Shown here: piece after piece, positions 33,663-42,584 of the stretch
How positions within the stretch are numbered: the first letter of the stretch is position 1
How the letters are laid out: the number at the start of each line of letters is the position of its first letter
The notes under the pieces: generated by a model
Seen by the model: the letters and a program-made list of their open reading frames with translations, nothing else
Database searches by the model: none
Told to the model about the DNA's origin: nothing
NCBI GenBank assembly: GCA_006383075.2
Contig: SMNH02000002.1
Coordinates: forward strand, 121,020-185,019
Length of the DNA stretch: 64,000 nt
Direction: 5' to 3'
Origin: Kordia sp. TARA_039_SRF
GTDB lineage: Bacteria; Bacteroidota; Bacteroidia; Flavobacteriales; Flavobacteriaceae
Made by a program: the position numbers and the translations under genes

Positions 33663-34520
33663 ATGACACAAAGCGACTTCAATATCATCAAATCATCAGG
33701 TGAAAAGGCTAAATTTTCGCTGACTAAACTTCGGAACTCACTGAAACGAACTGGCGCGGATGAAAACTTCATCAATCAGATTTTGGATAAAGTTCGCGAC
33801 GAATTGTATCAAGGTATTTCTACCAAAGAAATTTACAACAGAGCCTTTGCCCTTTTGAAACGAAAGAAGAGTTACTTAGCGTCCAAATACAAACTGAAAA
33901 AAGCCATTTACGAGTTAGGACCAACAGGATTTCCGTTTGAACGTTTTGTGAGTGCTATTTTAACCTATTCGGGCTATGAAACGGAAGTTGGGAAAATTAT
34001 GCAAGGAACCTGCGTATCGCACGAAATTGATGTGATTGCTGATAAAAACGGAAAAACAACGGTGATTGAATGCAAGTTTCACAGCGAACAAGGAATTGCC
34101 TGCAATGTCAAAGTCCCGCTGTACATTCACTCACGGTATGAAGATGTAAAATCGCATTGGAATGGCAATGCAAAAAAACGTACGGAACTTACCAAAGGTT
34201 GGGTAGTCACCAACACCCGATTTACCAAAGATGCACTAGCGTACGGAAACTGTGTTGGTTTGTATTTGCTCAGTTGGGATTATCCTGAAAATGAAGGACT
34301 CAAAGATAGAATTGACCGATTGGGCTTGTACCCTATCACGGTTTCTACCTTGCTTACAAAACGCGAAAAGCAGTTTTTGCTCAGTAGAGATATTGTGTTG
34401 TGTCGCGAATTGCTTCACGACAAGTTTTTTCTTGACCATTTGAACATTTCAGAAACGCGACAAGAGAAAATTTTACGTGAAATTTCATTATTGTGTAATC
34501 TTTCAAATCCAACGGAATGA
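33663..34520 (+). CDS. ATP-cone domain fused to an Mrr-like restriction endonuclease domain
   Basis: The 285-residue protein has an N-terminal ATP-cone (residues 8-90: IIKSSGEKAKFSLTKLRNSL, then ISTKEIYNRAFALLKRK), the nucleotide-sensing module known from ribonucleotide reductase and NrdR. A PD-(D/E)XK nuclease-like domain follows (about 95-200) with EIDVIADKNGKTTVIECKFH, which has the D-(x)n-E-x-K pattern. A C-terminal helical part ends it. Such a fusion suggests nucleic-acid cleavage gated by ATP/dATP; it is found near stress genes in other bacteria by my recollection. It overlaps the MBL-fold gene by 4 bp (ATGA), so the two are translationally coupled. Confidence 0.82.
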   Translation: MTQSDFNIIKSSGEKAKFSLTKLRNSLKRTGADENFINQILDKVRDELYQGISTKEIYNRAFALLKRKKSYLASKYKLKKAIYELGPTGFPFERFVSAILTYSGYETEVGKIMQGTCVSHEIDVIADKNGKTTVIECKFHSEQGIACNVKVPLYIHSRYEDVKSHWNGNAKKRTELTKGWVVTNTRFTKDALAYGNCVGLYLLSWDYPENEGLKDRIDRLGLYPITVSTLLTKREKQFLLSRDIVLCRELLHDKFFLDHLNISETRQEKILREISLLCNLSNPTE

Positions 34521-35890
34521 GCGAATTTGTAAAAATCAATTTTTTAGGTGCCGCTGGCGTGGTTACAGGTTCAAAGTTTTTGTTGGAAACTGCCGAAAAA
34601 CATATTATGATTGATTGCGGCATGTTTCAAGGACTGAAAGAACTGCGTGAACTCAATTGGTGCGATTTGCCCGTAAATGTTCCTGCCATCGATATTGTAT
34701 TGTTAACACACGGACATTTAGACCATGTTGGTTACTTACCGCGATTGGTAAAACAAGGATTTACAGGAAAAATAGCTGGTACTGCTCCAACACTCGCCAT
34801 TGCGGAAATTATTCTGAAAGATAGTGCCAAAATTCACGAAGAAGAAGCCGAAAAAGCCAATAAGGAAAATTATTCCAAACACCAGCCTGCGTTGCCTTTT
34901 TACACCAAAAAAGAAGCTGAAGAAACTATACAATTGTTTCAAGTGGAAATGGAAGCTACTTGGATACAGCTTTCGGAGCATATTAGCTATCGTTTTCAGT
35001 ACAACGGACATATTATTGGCTCTACGTTTATTGAATTGGACATTCATGGGAAACGCTTTGTGTTTTCGGGAGATATTGGACGTCAAAACGATTATTTGTT
35101 AGATACTCCAAAAACACCAGAATGGGCAGATTTTCTGTTTATCGAAAGTACGTACGGCGATAAATTACATCCAAAAGAAGATGTGGAAGAAATTTTGGCA
35201 AATACCATCAAAGAAACCATCCATAAAAAGGGGAATTTGATTATTCCGAGTTTTGCGGTAGAGCGTTTGCAGACGCTGATGTACATTCTATGGAAATTGT
35301 ATCAACAAAATAAAATCCCGAATATTCCTATTTTTATTGACAGTCCAATGGGCACCAATGTCTTGAATGTTTTTAAACGCTTTCCGAAATGGCACAAGCT
35401 TTCGCCAGAAGAGTATCAAGCCATGTGCAATCACATGAATATTATTGAATCGTATCGAGAAACTTGGGAAACGATTGACGATACACGTTCTAAAATCATT
35501 GTCGCGGGAAGTGGCATGGTGACAGGCGGAAGAGTTCTCACCTATTTGCAACAACTTATTGACGAACCTTCAACCACCGTGCTACTTATTGGATATCAAG
35601 CAGAAGGCACACGCGGAAGAGCGTTGAAAGAAGGCGTACATGAAATTCGTTTTTTCGGAAAGTATTATCCTGTAAAGGCAACCATTAAAAGCATTGAAAG
35701 TTTATCTGCACACGCAGACCAACACGGATTGTTACAATGGATTCAAAACATAAAAAACATTCCAGAAAAAGTATATTTGATACACGGAGAAGCTTCATCC
35801 TTAGATGCGTTTCGGGTTAAAATTAAAGATGTACACCACTGGAATGTCATTGTTCCTAAATTGACTACAGTTGAGGAAGTACGTGTTTAA
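34517..35890 (+). CDS. MBL-fold RNA-processing exonuclease (beta-CASP family)
   Basis: The 457-residue protein has the metallo-beta-lactamase zinc motif HGHLDH at residues 65-70 (LLTHGHLDHVGYLPR), a later FSGDIGRQ Asp, and a beta-CASP cap (about 210-360) with IPSFAVERLQ, DSPMGTNV and MVTGGRVLTYL. A C-terminal SAHADQHGLLQW and HGEASSLDAF complete the RMMBL part. These match CPSF73/RNase J-like hydrolases acting on RNA or DNA. Coupled to the ATP-cone endonuclease gene and downstream of HPF, it may help turn over or trim RNA during dormancy (inference). Confidence 0.88.
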   Translation: MSEFVKINFLGAAGVVTGSKFLLETAEKHIMIDCGMFQGLKELRELNWCDLPVNVPAIDIVLLTHGHLDHVGYLPRLVKQGFTGKIAGTAPTLAIAEIILKDSAKIHEEEAEKANKENYSKHQPALPFYTKKEAEETIQLFQVEMEATWIQLSEHISYRFQYNGHIIGSTFIELDIHGKRFVFSGDIGRQNDYLLDTPKTPEWADFLFIESTYGDKLHPKEDVEEILANTIKETIHKKGNLIIPSFAVERLQTLMYILWKLYQQNKIPNIPIFIDSPMGTNVLNVFKRFPKWHKLSPEEYQAMCNHMNIIESYRETWETIDDTRSKIIVAGSGMVTGGRVLTYLQQLIDEPSTTVLLIGYQAEGTRGRALKEGVHEIRFFGKYYPVKATIKSIESLSAHADQHGLLQWIQNIKNIPEKVYLIHGEASSLDAFRVKIKDVHHWNVIVPKLTTVEEVRV

Positions 35891-35934
35891 AACGTTTCGA
35901 TTAAAAAGTATATTATGAATTAAAATTTTTCAAT

Positions 35935-36876
35935 CTATTTTTTAAGAAGTTCAGACAAGATATTGATATTATTTGGCAATCTACCTACATTTTGAAGTTT
36001 TAACGCAGCCAATTGCAAGGCAATCTGTAAACAATTTTTAATGGAGCTTTCTTTGAGATACGCAAATAAAAATCCTGACCAAAACGCATCTCCTGCGCCT
36101 GTAGCGTCCATGACTTTGTTGATTTTGATAGCAGGCATGACAATGAGTTTTTTATCTTTTTGAGATAGTTTTACACCGTTTTTCCCCAACGTTAAACACA
36201 CAATATCAACACCTAATTTGTGGAAGAAATCAAACACCTCATCATGTGAAGTTTCTGTACCAAACAAGCGCGCAATATCGTCTTCGCTGATTTTCACCAA
36301 AGGATTGTAACTGCAATATTTTTGAATGATTTCGAGCGCGTTTGCTTTGTCGCTCCAAATTTTTTCTGAATAGTTGATGTCAATACTCAATTTACAACCC
36401 AACGCAAATGCTTCTTTGGCTTTTTGAATAATAGTTGCCTGCGCGGGATTTTTACTCAACGCAAAACACGTTGTGTGAAATATGCTTGTTTGTTGCAACA
36501 ATTCGGATGGAAGTTGGTCTTCAGTGATTAGAAAATCGGCACTTCTATACGGAATAAAATCAGGTGTATCTTTAGAACGCGACACAAATATCACCGAAGT
36601 AGGATGCGCTGTTGTTTGCTTGATATGTGTTGCATCGATATTAATTTCGTTCAATCGCTCTACAATATAACTTCCCAAACCGTCATTTCCGATGGTTGCC
36701 ACCAACGTAGATTGCAAGCCCAAACGTGCTGTATTCATGGCAACATTGGTAGGCGAACCGCCTAAATATCTGTGATAATCACGTGTATCGCTAATAAGTA
36801 CACCATCTTGATGTCCGATGAAATCGACCAATGCTTCGCCAACGCAAAGTATATCTATTTGTTTCTTTGTAATCAC
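35935..36876 (-). CDS. PfkB-family sugar kinase, probable fructokinase
   Basis: The 313-residue protein is a ribokinase-fold kinase: ILCVGEALVDFIG at the start, the GGSPTNVAMNTARLG sugar-binding motif, and DATGAGDAFWSGFLFAY near the C-terminus with catalytic Asp in GAGDAF. I choose the GTG at 36876, whose four-base overlap with the invertase stop (36873) indicates coupling; the longer frame to 37107 would read through the upstream gene. In this operon it would phosphorylate fructose released from sucrose. It is the last gene of the sucrose-type operon. Confidence 0.85.
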   Translation of the reverse strand: MITKKQIDILCVGEALVDFIGHQDGVLISDTRDYHRYLGGSPTNVAMNTARLGLQSTLVATIGNDGLGSYIVERLNEINIDATHIKQTTAHPTSVIFVSRSKDTPDFIPYRSADFLITEDQLPSELLQQTSIFHTTCFALSKNPAQATIIQKAKEAFALGCKLSIDINYSEKIWSDKANALEIIQKYCSYNPLVKISEDDIARLFGTETSHDEVFDFFHKLGVDIVCLTLGKNGVKLSQKDKKLIVMPAIKINKVMDATGAGDAFWSGFLFAYLKESSIKNCLQIALQLAALKLQNVGRLPNNINILSELLKK

Positions 36877-38048
36877 ACTACTAATCTTTTTCCGTTTATA
36901 TATTGTGTTAGCAATACTTCGCCAGCGGCACTCCACGTACATTGCGGAACTCCGATGGCTTTTCCTGTATTGGTGTTGAAGTTTTCGTAAAAACCGTAGT
37001 TTTCTTTCGCGTTCAATTGTTGAATTGCGGCAAGTACTTGTTTCGGATTTTCCACATAGTTTTGACACACCAAACTCATTCCATAAAAACCATTCACCAT
37101 TTGCCATGTTCCGCCATTGTGAAACTCGTATGGAAAATTTCTAAACTCATATTTACAGTTGTTTTCGAGCAATTTCCAGTCTTCATCAGTTTCTTCAATA
37201 GGTTTCCAAAACGCAGGGACTAATTTTAAAGGTAGACTTTCTCGGAGGTTTTCTGCATATTGCGTCACTCTTTTTTGAAATGTAGCATCGCCCAATTGTA
37301 AGAGTTGCGCTATGGAATTTCCAAACGCATCAAACATGGTTTGATAGCCTGAAGGATTTACCGAAGCCATCCAATACGGTATATCATCTAATTGATGGTA
37401 TGCTTTTGGATGAAATGGCGTTTGATAATTGGTTTTTCTATAATTTCCATTGAGTTTTTCGGTAATTCGCTCAATTTTTGATGTTAATCTTGCTGACGGA
37501 CGTAGTTTTTGCACACATCGCAACGCCCATAATCGCAATACTTGATCGTAAAACGTATGTCCTTCTGTGATGTATTCATCTGCCCAATTTCCTGAACGCG
37601 GCACGTATAGCAAATCGTTATTGTTGAATTCCCAAGCTTCCAACAATGTTACTCCTTTTTCTATGTTTGGAAATACTTCTGATAAAAATTCCTCATCATC
37701 CGATACCGACACATAATTGCAAACTCCAATAATAAACCAAGAAATGGTGTCGACTCTTCCTGCCAATCCGCCAAAACTCAATTCAACTTCATTTGTTGCT
37801 TTGAAATATACATTGGAAGGAATTTGTCCCAACTCATGTTGATGCTTTGCCAGTGTCTGCAAGGTATTTTTAAACGTTTGAATAAGTTCAGCATCACCAT
37901 CTAACAACGCGGCAAGTCCACAAATAACACCATCGCGTGCCCAAATACGTTTGTAATTGGTAATATTTTCAGCACTTGCCAAAAATCCTTTTTCCGAACG
38001 CGCCTTCAAGAGCAATTCTTTTGCTTTTATATAGGATGAATGCATCAT
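36873..38048 (-). CDS. GH100-like neutral invertase (glucosidase of the (alpha/alpha)6 type)
   Basis: The 391-residue cytosolic protein has no signal peptide. The start ATG at 38048 overlaps the MFS stop by four bases; a longer frame to 38096 is inside the MFS gene. Motifs recall GH100 alkaline/neutral invertases: YKRIWARDGVICGLAALLDG, IPSNVYFK, GRVDTISWFIIGV, and a C-terminal FHNGGTWQMVNGF. Automated annotation often calls such proteins amylo-alpha-1,6-glucosidase. Between a sucrose-type carrier and a fructokinase, sucrose hydrolysis is the best reading. GH37/GH63-like activity on another glucoside is the alternative. Confidence 0.7.
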   Translation of the reverse strand: MMHSSYIKAKELLLKARSEKGFLASAENITNYKRIWARDGVICGLAALLDGDAELIQTFKNTLQTLAKHQHELGQIPSNVYFKATNEVELSFGGLAGRVDTISWFIIGVCNYVSVSDDEEFLSEVFPNIEKGVTLLEAWEFNNNDLLYVPRSGNWADEYITEGHTFYDQVLRLWALRCVQKLRPSARLTSKIERITEKLNGNYRKTNYQTPFHPKAYHQLDDIPYWMASVNPSGYQTMFDAFGNSIAQLLQLGDATFQKRVTQYAENLRESLPLKLVPAFWKPIEETDEDWKLLENNCKYEFRNFPYEFHNGGTWQMVNGFYGMSLVCQNYVENPKQVLAAIQQLNAKENYGFYENFNTNTGKAIGVPQCTWSAAGEVLLTQYINGKRLVV

Positions 38049-39361
38049 GTTGTGGTGACTTTTTTTGTTGTTTTCGATTTGATAAGTAATGTACACACGA
38101 CACTAATCAACAGTAAAACTCCTGCAAAGGTAATGGCGTTTCGCGGATCGTTTCCTAAAAAGTGTTCTAATACATAACCAAAAGATACGGTTTGAAGAAT
38201 CATCGGAATGACAATCATCATGTTAATGATGCCCATGTACACACCATAACGCTCTTTTGGAATATCGTGAACCACCATTAAATAGGGAATTCCCATGATA
38301 CTTGCCCAACCAATTCCAAATCCTGTAATGGCGAAAAATAATAGATTTTTATCTTCGATGTGTGGAAATGCTAAAAATCCGATAGCTGCTAATAATAAAC
38401 AACCTGCGTGTACCATTTTGGGACTGTATTTTTTGGCAAAACCAACCAACGCAAAGGCGACTAAAAAGGTAACTGCATTGTACCAACCGTTTACCAAACC
38501 TGTCCAGCTTGCTGCTTGTTCATACGCTTCTGGATTGCTTTTTGGCGTAGCATTCCAAACCGAAAGCGCTACACTTTTTGACGAATTTTGCCAATAACAA
38601 AACAACGCATACCATTGAAATAGATACACCAGCGCCAATTGCCACATGACTTTGGGCATATCGCCAATAGCTTCATAAATTTCAATAAACGGTTGAAACA
38701 CACTGCGCTTTTCACTTCGTAAGGCTTCTAATTCTTCGGGCGTTGGTGGAATTTCAGGAGTCGTTTTCATCGTCCATAAAATAGAACCAATAGAGCAAGC
38801 TGCTCCTAAAAAGAAAGAGGCGTACACCCATGTTGGCAATGAACCTGTCATTCCAATAAAAATCATCGGAAATATAAAGAGGGATACGTTTGATAATACT
38901 TGCCCCAATCCTGTAAAAAAGCTTTGCATTTGAAAGCCTAGTGGTTGTTGTTCTTTGTCAAGTTTGTCAGCAATAAACGCGCGATACGGTTCCATAGCTG
39001 TATTGTTTCCCACATCTAAAATCCAGAGTAATCCTGCTGCCATCCACAACGAACTACTGAAAGGAAATGCTAACAAACATACACTACAAATTAACGCGCC
39101 GATAAAGAAGTACGGTTTTCTTCTTCCTAGTTTTGGATGCCATGTTTTGTCACTCAACGCACCAATAATCGGTTGTACCAACAAGCCTGTCACTGGTCCA
39201 GCTAAGTGCAGAATAGGGATTTCAGAAGGTTCAGCACCTAAAAAATCATAAATTGGCGTCACCGCACTTTGTTGCAATCCGAAACTGTATTGAATTCCGA
39301 AGAAGCCAATATTCATGTTCCAAATTTGCCAAAAACTTAGCTTGGGTTTCTTGAATTTCAT
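38045..39361 (-). CDS. MFS sugar transporter, SLC45/sucrose-symporter-like
   Basis: The 438-residue carrier has 12 predicted helices. SLC45/GPH-like features include [15 protein letters not shown] in helix 1, [11 protein letters not shown] and [12 protein letters not shown] between helices 2 and 3, and the [18 protein letters not shown] segment in helix 4. Similar carriers move sucrose or maltose with protons. It lies between the periplasmic glutaredoxin gene (1 bp away) and the invertase gene (4-bp overlap), so it should import the disaccharide across the inner membrane for cytosolic cleavage. Confidence 0.85.
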   Translation of the reverse strand: MKFKKPKLSFWQIWNMNIGFFGIQYSFGLQQSAVTPIYDFLGAEPSEIPILHLAGPVTGLLVQPIIGALSDKTWHPKLGRRKPYFFIGALICSVCLLAFPFSSSLWMAAGLLWILDVGNNTAMEPYRAFIADKLDKEQQPLGFQMQSFFTGLGQVLSNVSLFIFPMIFIGMTGSLPTWVYASFFLGAACSIGSILWTMKTTPEIPPTPEELEALRSEKRSVFQPFIEIYEAIGDMPKVMWQLALVYLFQWYALFCYWQNSSKSVALSVWNATPKSNPEAYEQAASWTGLVNGWYNAVTFLVAFALVGFAKKYSPKMVHAGCLLLAAIGFLAFPHIEDKNLLFFAITGFGIGWASIMGIPYLMVVHDIPKERYGVYMGIINMMIVIPMILQTVSFGYVLEHFLGNDPRNAITFAGVLLLISVVCTLLIKSKTTKKVTTT

Positions 39362-39362
39362 G

Positions 39363-39716
39363 CTATTCTAGTATTTTGTTGAGAAATTCTTCAAAAGGTT
39401 CGCTGTTGGTAAAAATTTCTCCGTCTTTATCAATCACAGGCAAACTCAAACTGGACGTTGCTATCTTTGCCTTTCGCAATTTAAACAACATTTCCTTGAG
39501 TTTTTCTTCGTTCACATCAACATCATAATACACAAAGGTGACCTTTTTATCTTTTAAAAATTGTTTCGTATCCACACAAAAATGGCAGGTATCACTCCCA
39601 TATACAATAATAGTTTCTGCGTTTTCTCGCGATTGTTCTTCTCCCCAAGAAGATATCTGAATGCTACTCATTGCAACAAAAGAGAGACAATATACGGTAA
39701 TTAAGAGTTGTTTCAT
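39363..39716 (-). CDS. Exported glutaredoxin-like protein
   Basis: The 117-residue protein has an N-terminal signal-like stretch (1-24) and then a glutaredoxin fold with active site C44-H-F-C47 (GSDTCHFCVDTK), a conserved LPVIDKDGEIF cis-Pro segment and a C-terminal helix. CxxC glutaredoxins exchange thiols; export to the periplasm would make it a thiol-disulfide protein with no glutathione partner known here. It is placed inside the sugar operon between the TonB receptor and MFS genes, 1 bp from the latter, which is unusual. Confidence 0.8.
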   Translation of the reverse strand: MKQLLITVYCLSFVAMSSIQISSWGEEQSRENAETIIVYGSDTCHFCVDTKQFLKDKKVTFVYYDVDVNEEKLKEMLFKLRKAKIATSSLSLPVIDKDGEIFTNSEPFEEFLNKILE

Positions 39717-39734
39717 GCGGTTGTTTTTATGAGA

Positions 39735-39770
39735 AAAAGAGCCAATATCAATATTGACATTAACTCTTTT
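39735..39770 (-). terminator. Intrinsic terminator downstream of the first TonB receptor gene
   Basis: Arms 39755-39770 and 39735-39750 pair over 16 bp with three G-U-type positions and a 4-nt loop. Read on the minus strand the stem ends in a T run. It lies between the receptor stop (39808) and the glutaredoxin start (39716) and probably reduces downstream transcription. Confidence 0.7.
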
Positions 39771-39807
39771 AAACTAATTAAAAAACTTATGGTATTCAAA
39801 TAAATAA

Positions 39808-42426
39808 TTAAAACTGGTATTGTAATGTAAGAGAGATCGATCTTCCTGGAAGTGGTCTCGCTCTTACGATATTTGTTTGTCCTTCTACAATACTTCCTTC
39901 TTCCGACTCTGTAATTCCTAAAGAGTCAAAGATGTTATTTGCCGCTAAGTTTACGTTTAACGATTTTGTAATTCCTACGTTGATGAAACTGTTTACAATT
40001 AAGAATCCTGGCATTACCAATTCGTTATTATCTTGGGCAAATGCTTTGGATTGTCCGATGAAGCTAAATCCAACCGAATTTTGTCGCTCTTTTCCAAAAT
40101 CATACGCTGGAATTAGGTTATAGATAAAATCTGGTTGTCTTCTTGGCGTGTTTCCTTCGTTTGCCCCTGAATCAACTTCTGCATCTATCCATGTCACCGC
40201 ACCGCGCAAACTGAAATCATTGAATCTGTAGAAACCTTCTACTTCAATACCTAACGATTTGTAATCATTTTCGATGATACTGTTGGTGGAAGCTTCAAAT
40301 CCGCCTTCTTCTTCTGTTTTTGCGTAGAATGCTGTTGCGTAAATTGCTCCGTTTTCAAAACCGCGCTTATACCCTATTTCTGCCTGATTGATAAAGTCTA
40401 AGGCATTGATTCTATCACCGTTTAAATAATCCAATCCAGAGAATAAAATACGATCTGCTTTGGCAGAAGCTCCGCGACTGTAACGTCCGAAAATAGCTTG
40501 TGTGTCGTTTAATTTATAATTTAAACCTAATGAATATGATACATAGTCATAGTCGTAATCAACTGCGGTTGGATTTGCGTTGTCAATAGTTGAAACACTT
40601 TGTTCTGGTGCAGAAATTACACCGTCATTGTTTACATCAAATACCGTTTGTACACTGTTGGTGAACGAGCCTGAAACACGTCCTTTGTCGTAACGCAAAC
40701 TCGCATCAATGGTAAAGTTTTCATTCGCTTCTAGCGTTACGTTCATGTATGGCGCAGATACATTGTATTGTGTGTCATAGTTACGCTGACAGCAATTTCC
40801 CCAAAAAGGAACACCATACGCGTACAAGCCATTTTCGCTTAATGGCGCATTCGTAGCATCAAAAACGTCAATTAAACGTGCATTGTCATCATTTACTTCT
40901 TGTAGATATGAATTCCACAACCACGACATTGAAATATCTTGAATCGATTTAAAGTATCCTACTGTTACATCAACATTGTCGAATGATTTTGATAGTTTTA
41001 AGTCGTTCATAAAGTTGTTGAAGTTGTCTAATTCCACATCAAACATGTGGACTCTAGCAACCAAACTGCTTCCTGCAACGGCAGTTCCGTCTGTAAACTG
41101 CAACGTTGAACCTGTTCCGAAAGAATCTGCAATAGCAGATGCTGAAGCAACTTCCGCTGGAAATGGCGATACAAACGCACCACGATTGGATGAAAAGCGT
41201 CCGTTATTGCTAACTTTCCAATCGTCTCCTAAGTCAAAATTTGCTTGAATTCCCACTGAAGTTGATATTGGATTCATTCCGTTGGTTACATCGCCACGAC
41301 GACGTTGTCCATCAGCTCCTAAGCTTAAGGTTTGTGTTAAGTTTGCGCTGTGCAATGAACCTCTTGTGGCGTCAAAGTTTGGCGCATCGCTCCAATCTGG
41401 ATCGCTGTTGGTTCCTGTTACTTGAATTGGCATTGGCAAATATGCTGCTGCTCTATCGTTTAAATATTTTGCATATACACGAACTGAACCACTTTCAAAC
41501 TCTTTTGTTAAGCTCAATTTTAATTGTCCTCCGTTGTTTGCGGTGAATCCTGTTTCTCTGATTCCTTCTCCAGCACGGTAAAATCCTCCTGCATGAAAAT
41601 ACAACCCGTCACCTATTTTTGAACCGTAATCGAAATCTGTTCTGAATGAACTATAATCCACTCCAAATGTTGTTCCGATAGCGCCGCCTTCATTTTTTCC
41701 TGTTTTACTGATGATATTGATGATACCTCCAGGGCCGTTAGACGTTAAGGTAGATGCGGAACCTCCACGAATCGCTTCTATGCGTTTTACATTATAGTCA
41801 AATCGTGTAAAAATATCTGCCGTTCCGAAAGCAATATCACCAAATAATAATACAGGCAAACCATCTTCTTGTAATTGTACATATTTAGATCCTCCTGAAG
41901 ATATTGGCACACCACGCACCGCAATATTGGCATTACCTTCACCACCAGATGATTCTGAACGAATTCCTGGAATGGTTCTAAAAATTTCCGCCGTAGTTCT
42001 CGGTGCTGATTGTTTGATAGTTGCAGGTTGCATACTCGTTACCGAAACACTCGATTCTATTTTTGAGCGCGGATTTACCACACCCGTAATAATTACTTGG
42101 TCGAGTGATTCTGTATCTTCTGCCAAGGTAATTTTTAAAACAATATCGCTTCCTGCTGCGGTAATTGATTGTGTGTACGTTGCATATCCGATAGAAGATG
42201 CTTTTAGCATATAGGTTCCATCTTCTACGTTATCGATAGAAAATTTTCCATCAAAATCGGTTACGGCTCCTTTTGTTGTTCCGTCCAATACCACATTTAC
42301 ACCAGGAACAGGCATTCCTTTTTGGTCATTAACAGTACCTGAAACCTTGGTTTGAGCAAATGACATTGTCGTCACTAAAAAAAGCAACCATGTACAAAGT
42401 CTCTTTAAGTTCGTATAGTTTTTCAT
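39808..42426 (-). CDS. TonB-dependent outer-membrane receptor (probable sucrose uptake)
   Basis: The 872-residue protein has a signal peptide (1-24, ending SFAQ), a carboxypeptidase-regulatory-like domain (about 27-105: TKVSGTVNDQKGMPVPGVNV), a plug domain (about 115-225) and a 22-strand barrel ending in the aromatic signature LTLQYQF. It is shorter than SusC proteins (about 1000 residues) and no susD gene follows, so it is a classical TonB receptor for a small ligand. The neighbours suggest the ligand is sucrose. It is divergent from a LacI gene, with two operator palindromes between them. Confidence 0.88.
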   Translation of the reverse strand: MKNYTNLKRLCTWLLFLVTTMSFAQTKVSGTVNDQKGMPVPGVNVVLDGTTKGAVTDFDGKFSIDNVEDGTYMLKASSIGYATYTQSITAAGSDIVLKITLAEDTESLDQVIITGVVNPRSKIESSVSVTSMQPATIKQSAPRTTAEIFRTIPGIRSESSGGEGNANIAVRGVPISSGGSKYVQLQEDGLPVLLFGDIAFGTADIFTRFDYNVKRIEAIRGGSASTLTSNGPGGIINIISKTGKNEGGAIGTTFGVDYSSFRTDFDYGSKIGDGLYFHAGGFYRAGEGIRETGFTANNGGQLKLSLTKEFESGSVRVYAKYLNDRAAAYLPMPIQVTGTNSDPDWSDAPNFDATRGSLHSANLTQTLSLGADGQRRRGDVTNGMNPISTSVGIQANFDLGDDWKVSNNGRFSSNRGAFVSPFPAEVASASAIADSFGTGSTLQFTDGTAVAGSSLVARVHMFDVELDNFNNFMNDLKLSKSFDNVDVTVGYFKSIQDISMSWLWNSYLQEVNDDNARLIDVFDATNAPLSENGLYAYGVPFWGNCCQRNYDTQYNVSAPYMNVTLEANENFTIDASLRYDKGRVSGSFTNSVQTVFDVNNDGVISAPEQSVSTIDNANPTAVDYDYDYVSYSLGLNYKLNDTQAIFGRYSRGASAKADRILFSGLDYLNGDRINALDFINQAEIGYKRGFENGAIYATAFYAKTEEEGGFEASTNSIIENDYKSLGIEVEGFYRFNDFSLRGAVTWIDAEVDSGANEGNTPRRQPDFIYNLIPAYDFGKERQNSVGFSFIGQSKAFAQDNNELVMPGFLIVNSFINVGITKSLNVNLAANNIFDSLGITESEEGSIVEGQTNIVRARPLPGRSISLTLQYQF

Positions 42427-42502
42427 TGTATTATTAATAGTTTTTTGGATTAATTTTTAGCTAAATTATATTTCTTGGTATATGATTTTACATTTTTTTC
42501 AT

Positions 42503-42537
42503 CGAAAACGTTTTCGATTTTACCGAAAACGTTTTCG
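42503..42537. promoter_or_regulatory. Twin LacI-type operators
   Basis: Two copies of the perfect palindrome CGAAAACGTTTTCG (42503-42516 and 42524-42537) have centres 21 bp apart, two helical turns. They lie between the divergent TonB receptor and lacI-type genes and have the central CG step typical of LacI-family operators. The regulator at 42585 is the natural ligand. Confidence 0.85.
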
Positions 42538-42584
42538 ATTTTGTATTTTGTGATTTCAAAATATAAAAACTACACACGTTTATT

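Noticed and set aside
36877-37107. N-terminal extension of the PfkB kinase
   Set aside because: It reads antisense-like Arg/Ser-rich sequence through the invertase gene; the GTG at 36876 gives a normal kinase start and a 4-bp overlap.
38049-38096. N-terminal extension of the GH100-like protein
   Set aside because: It lies inside the MFS gene; the ATG at 38048 overlaps the MFS stop by four bases.
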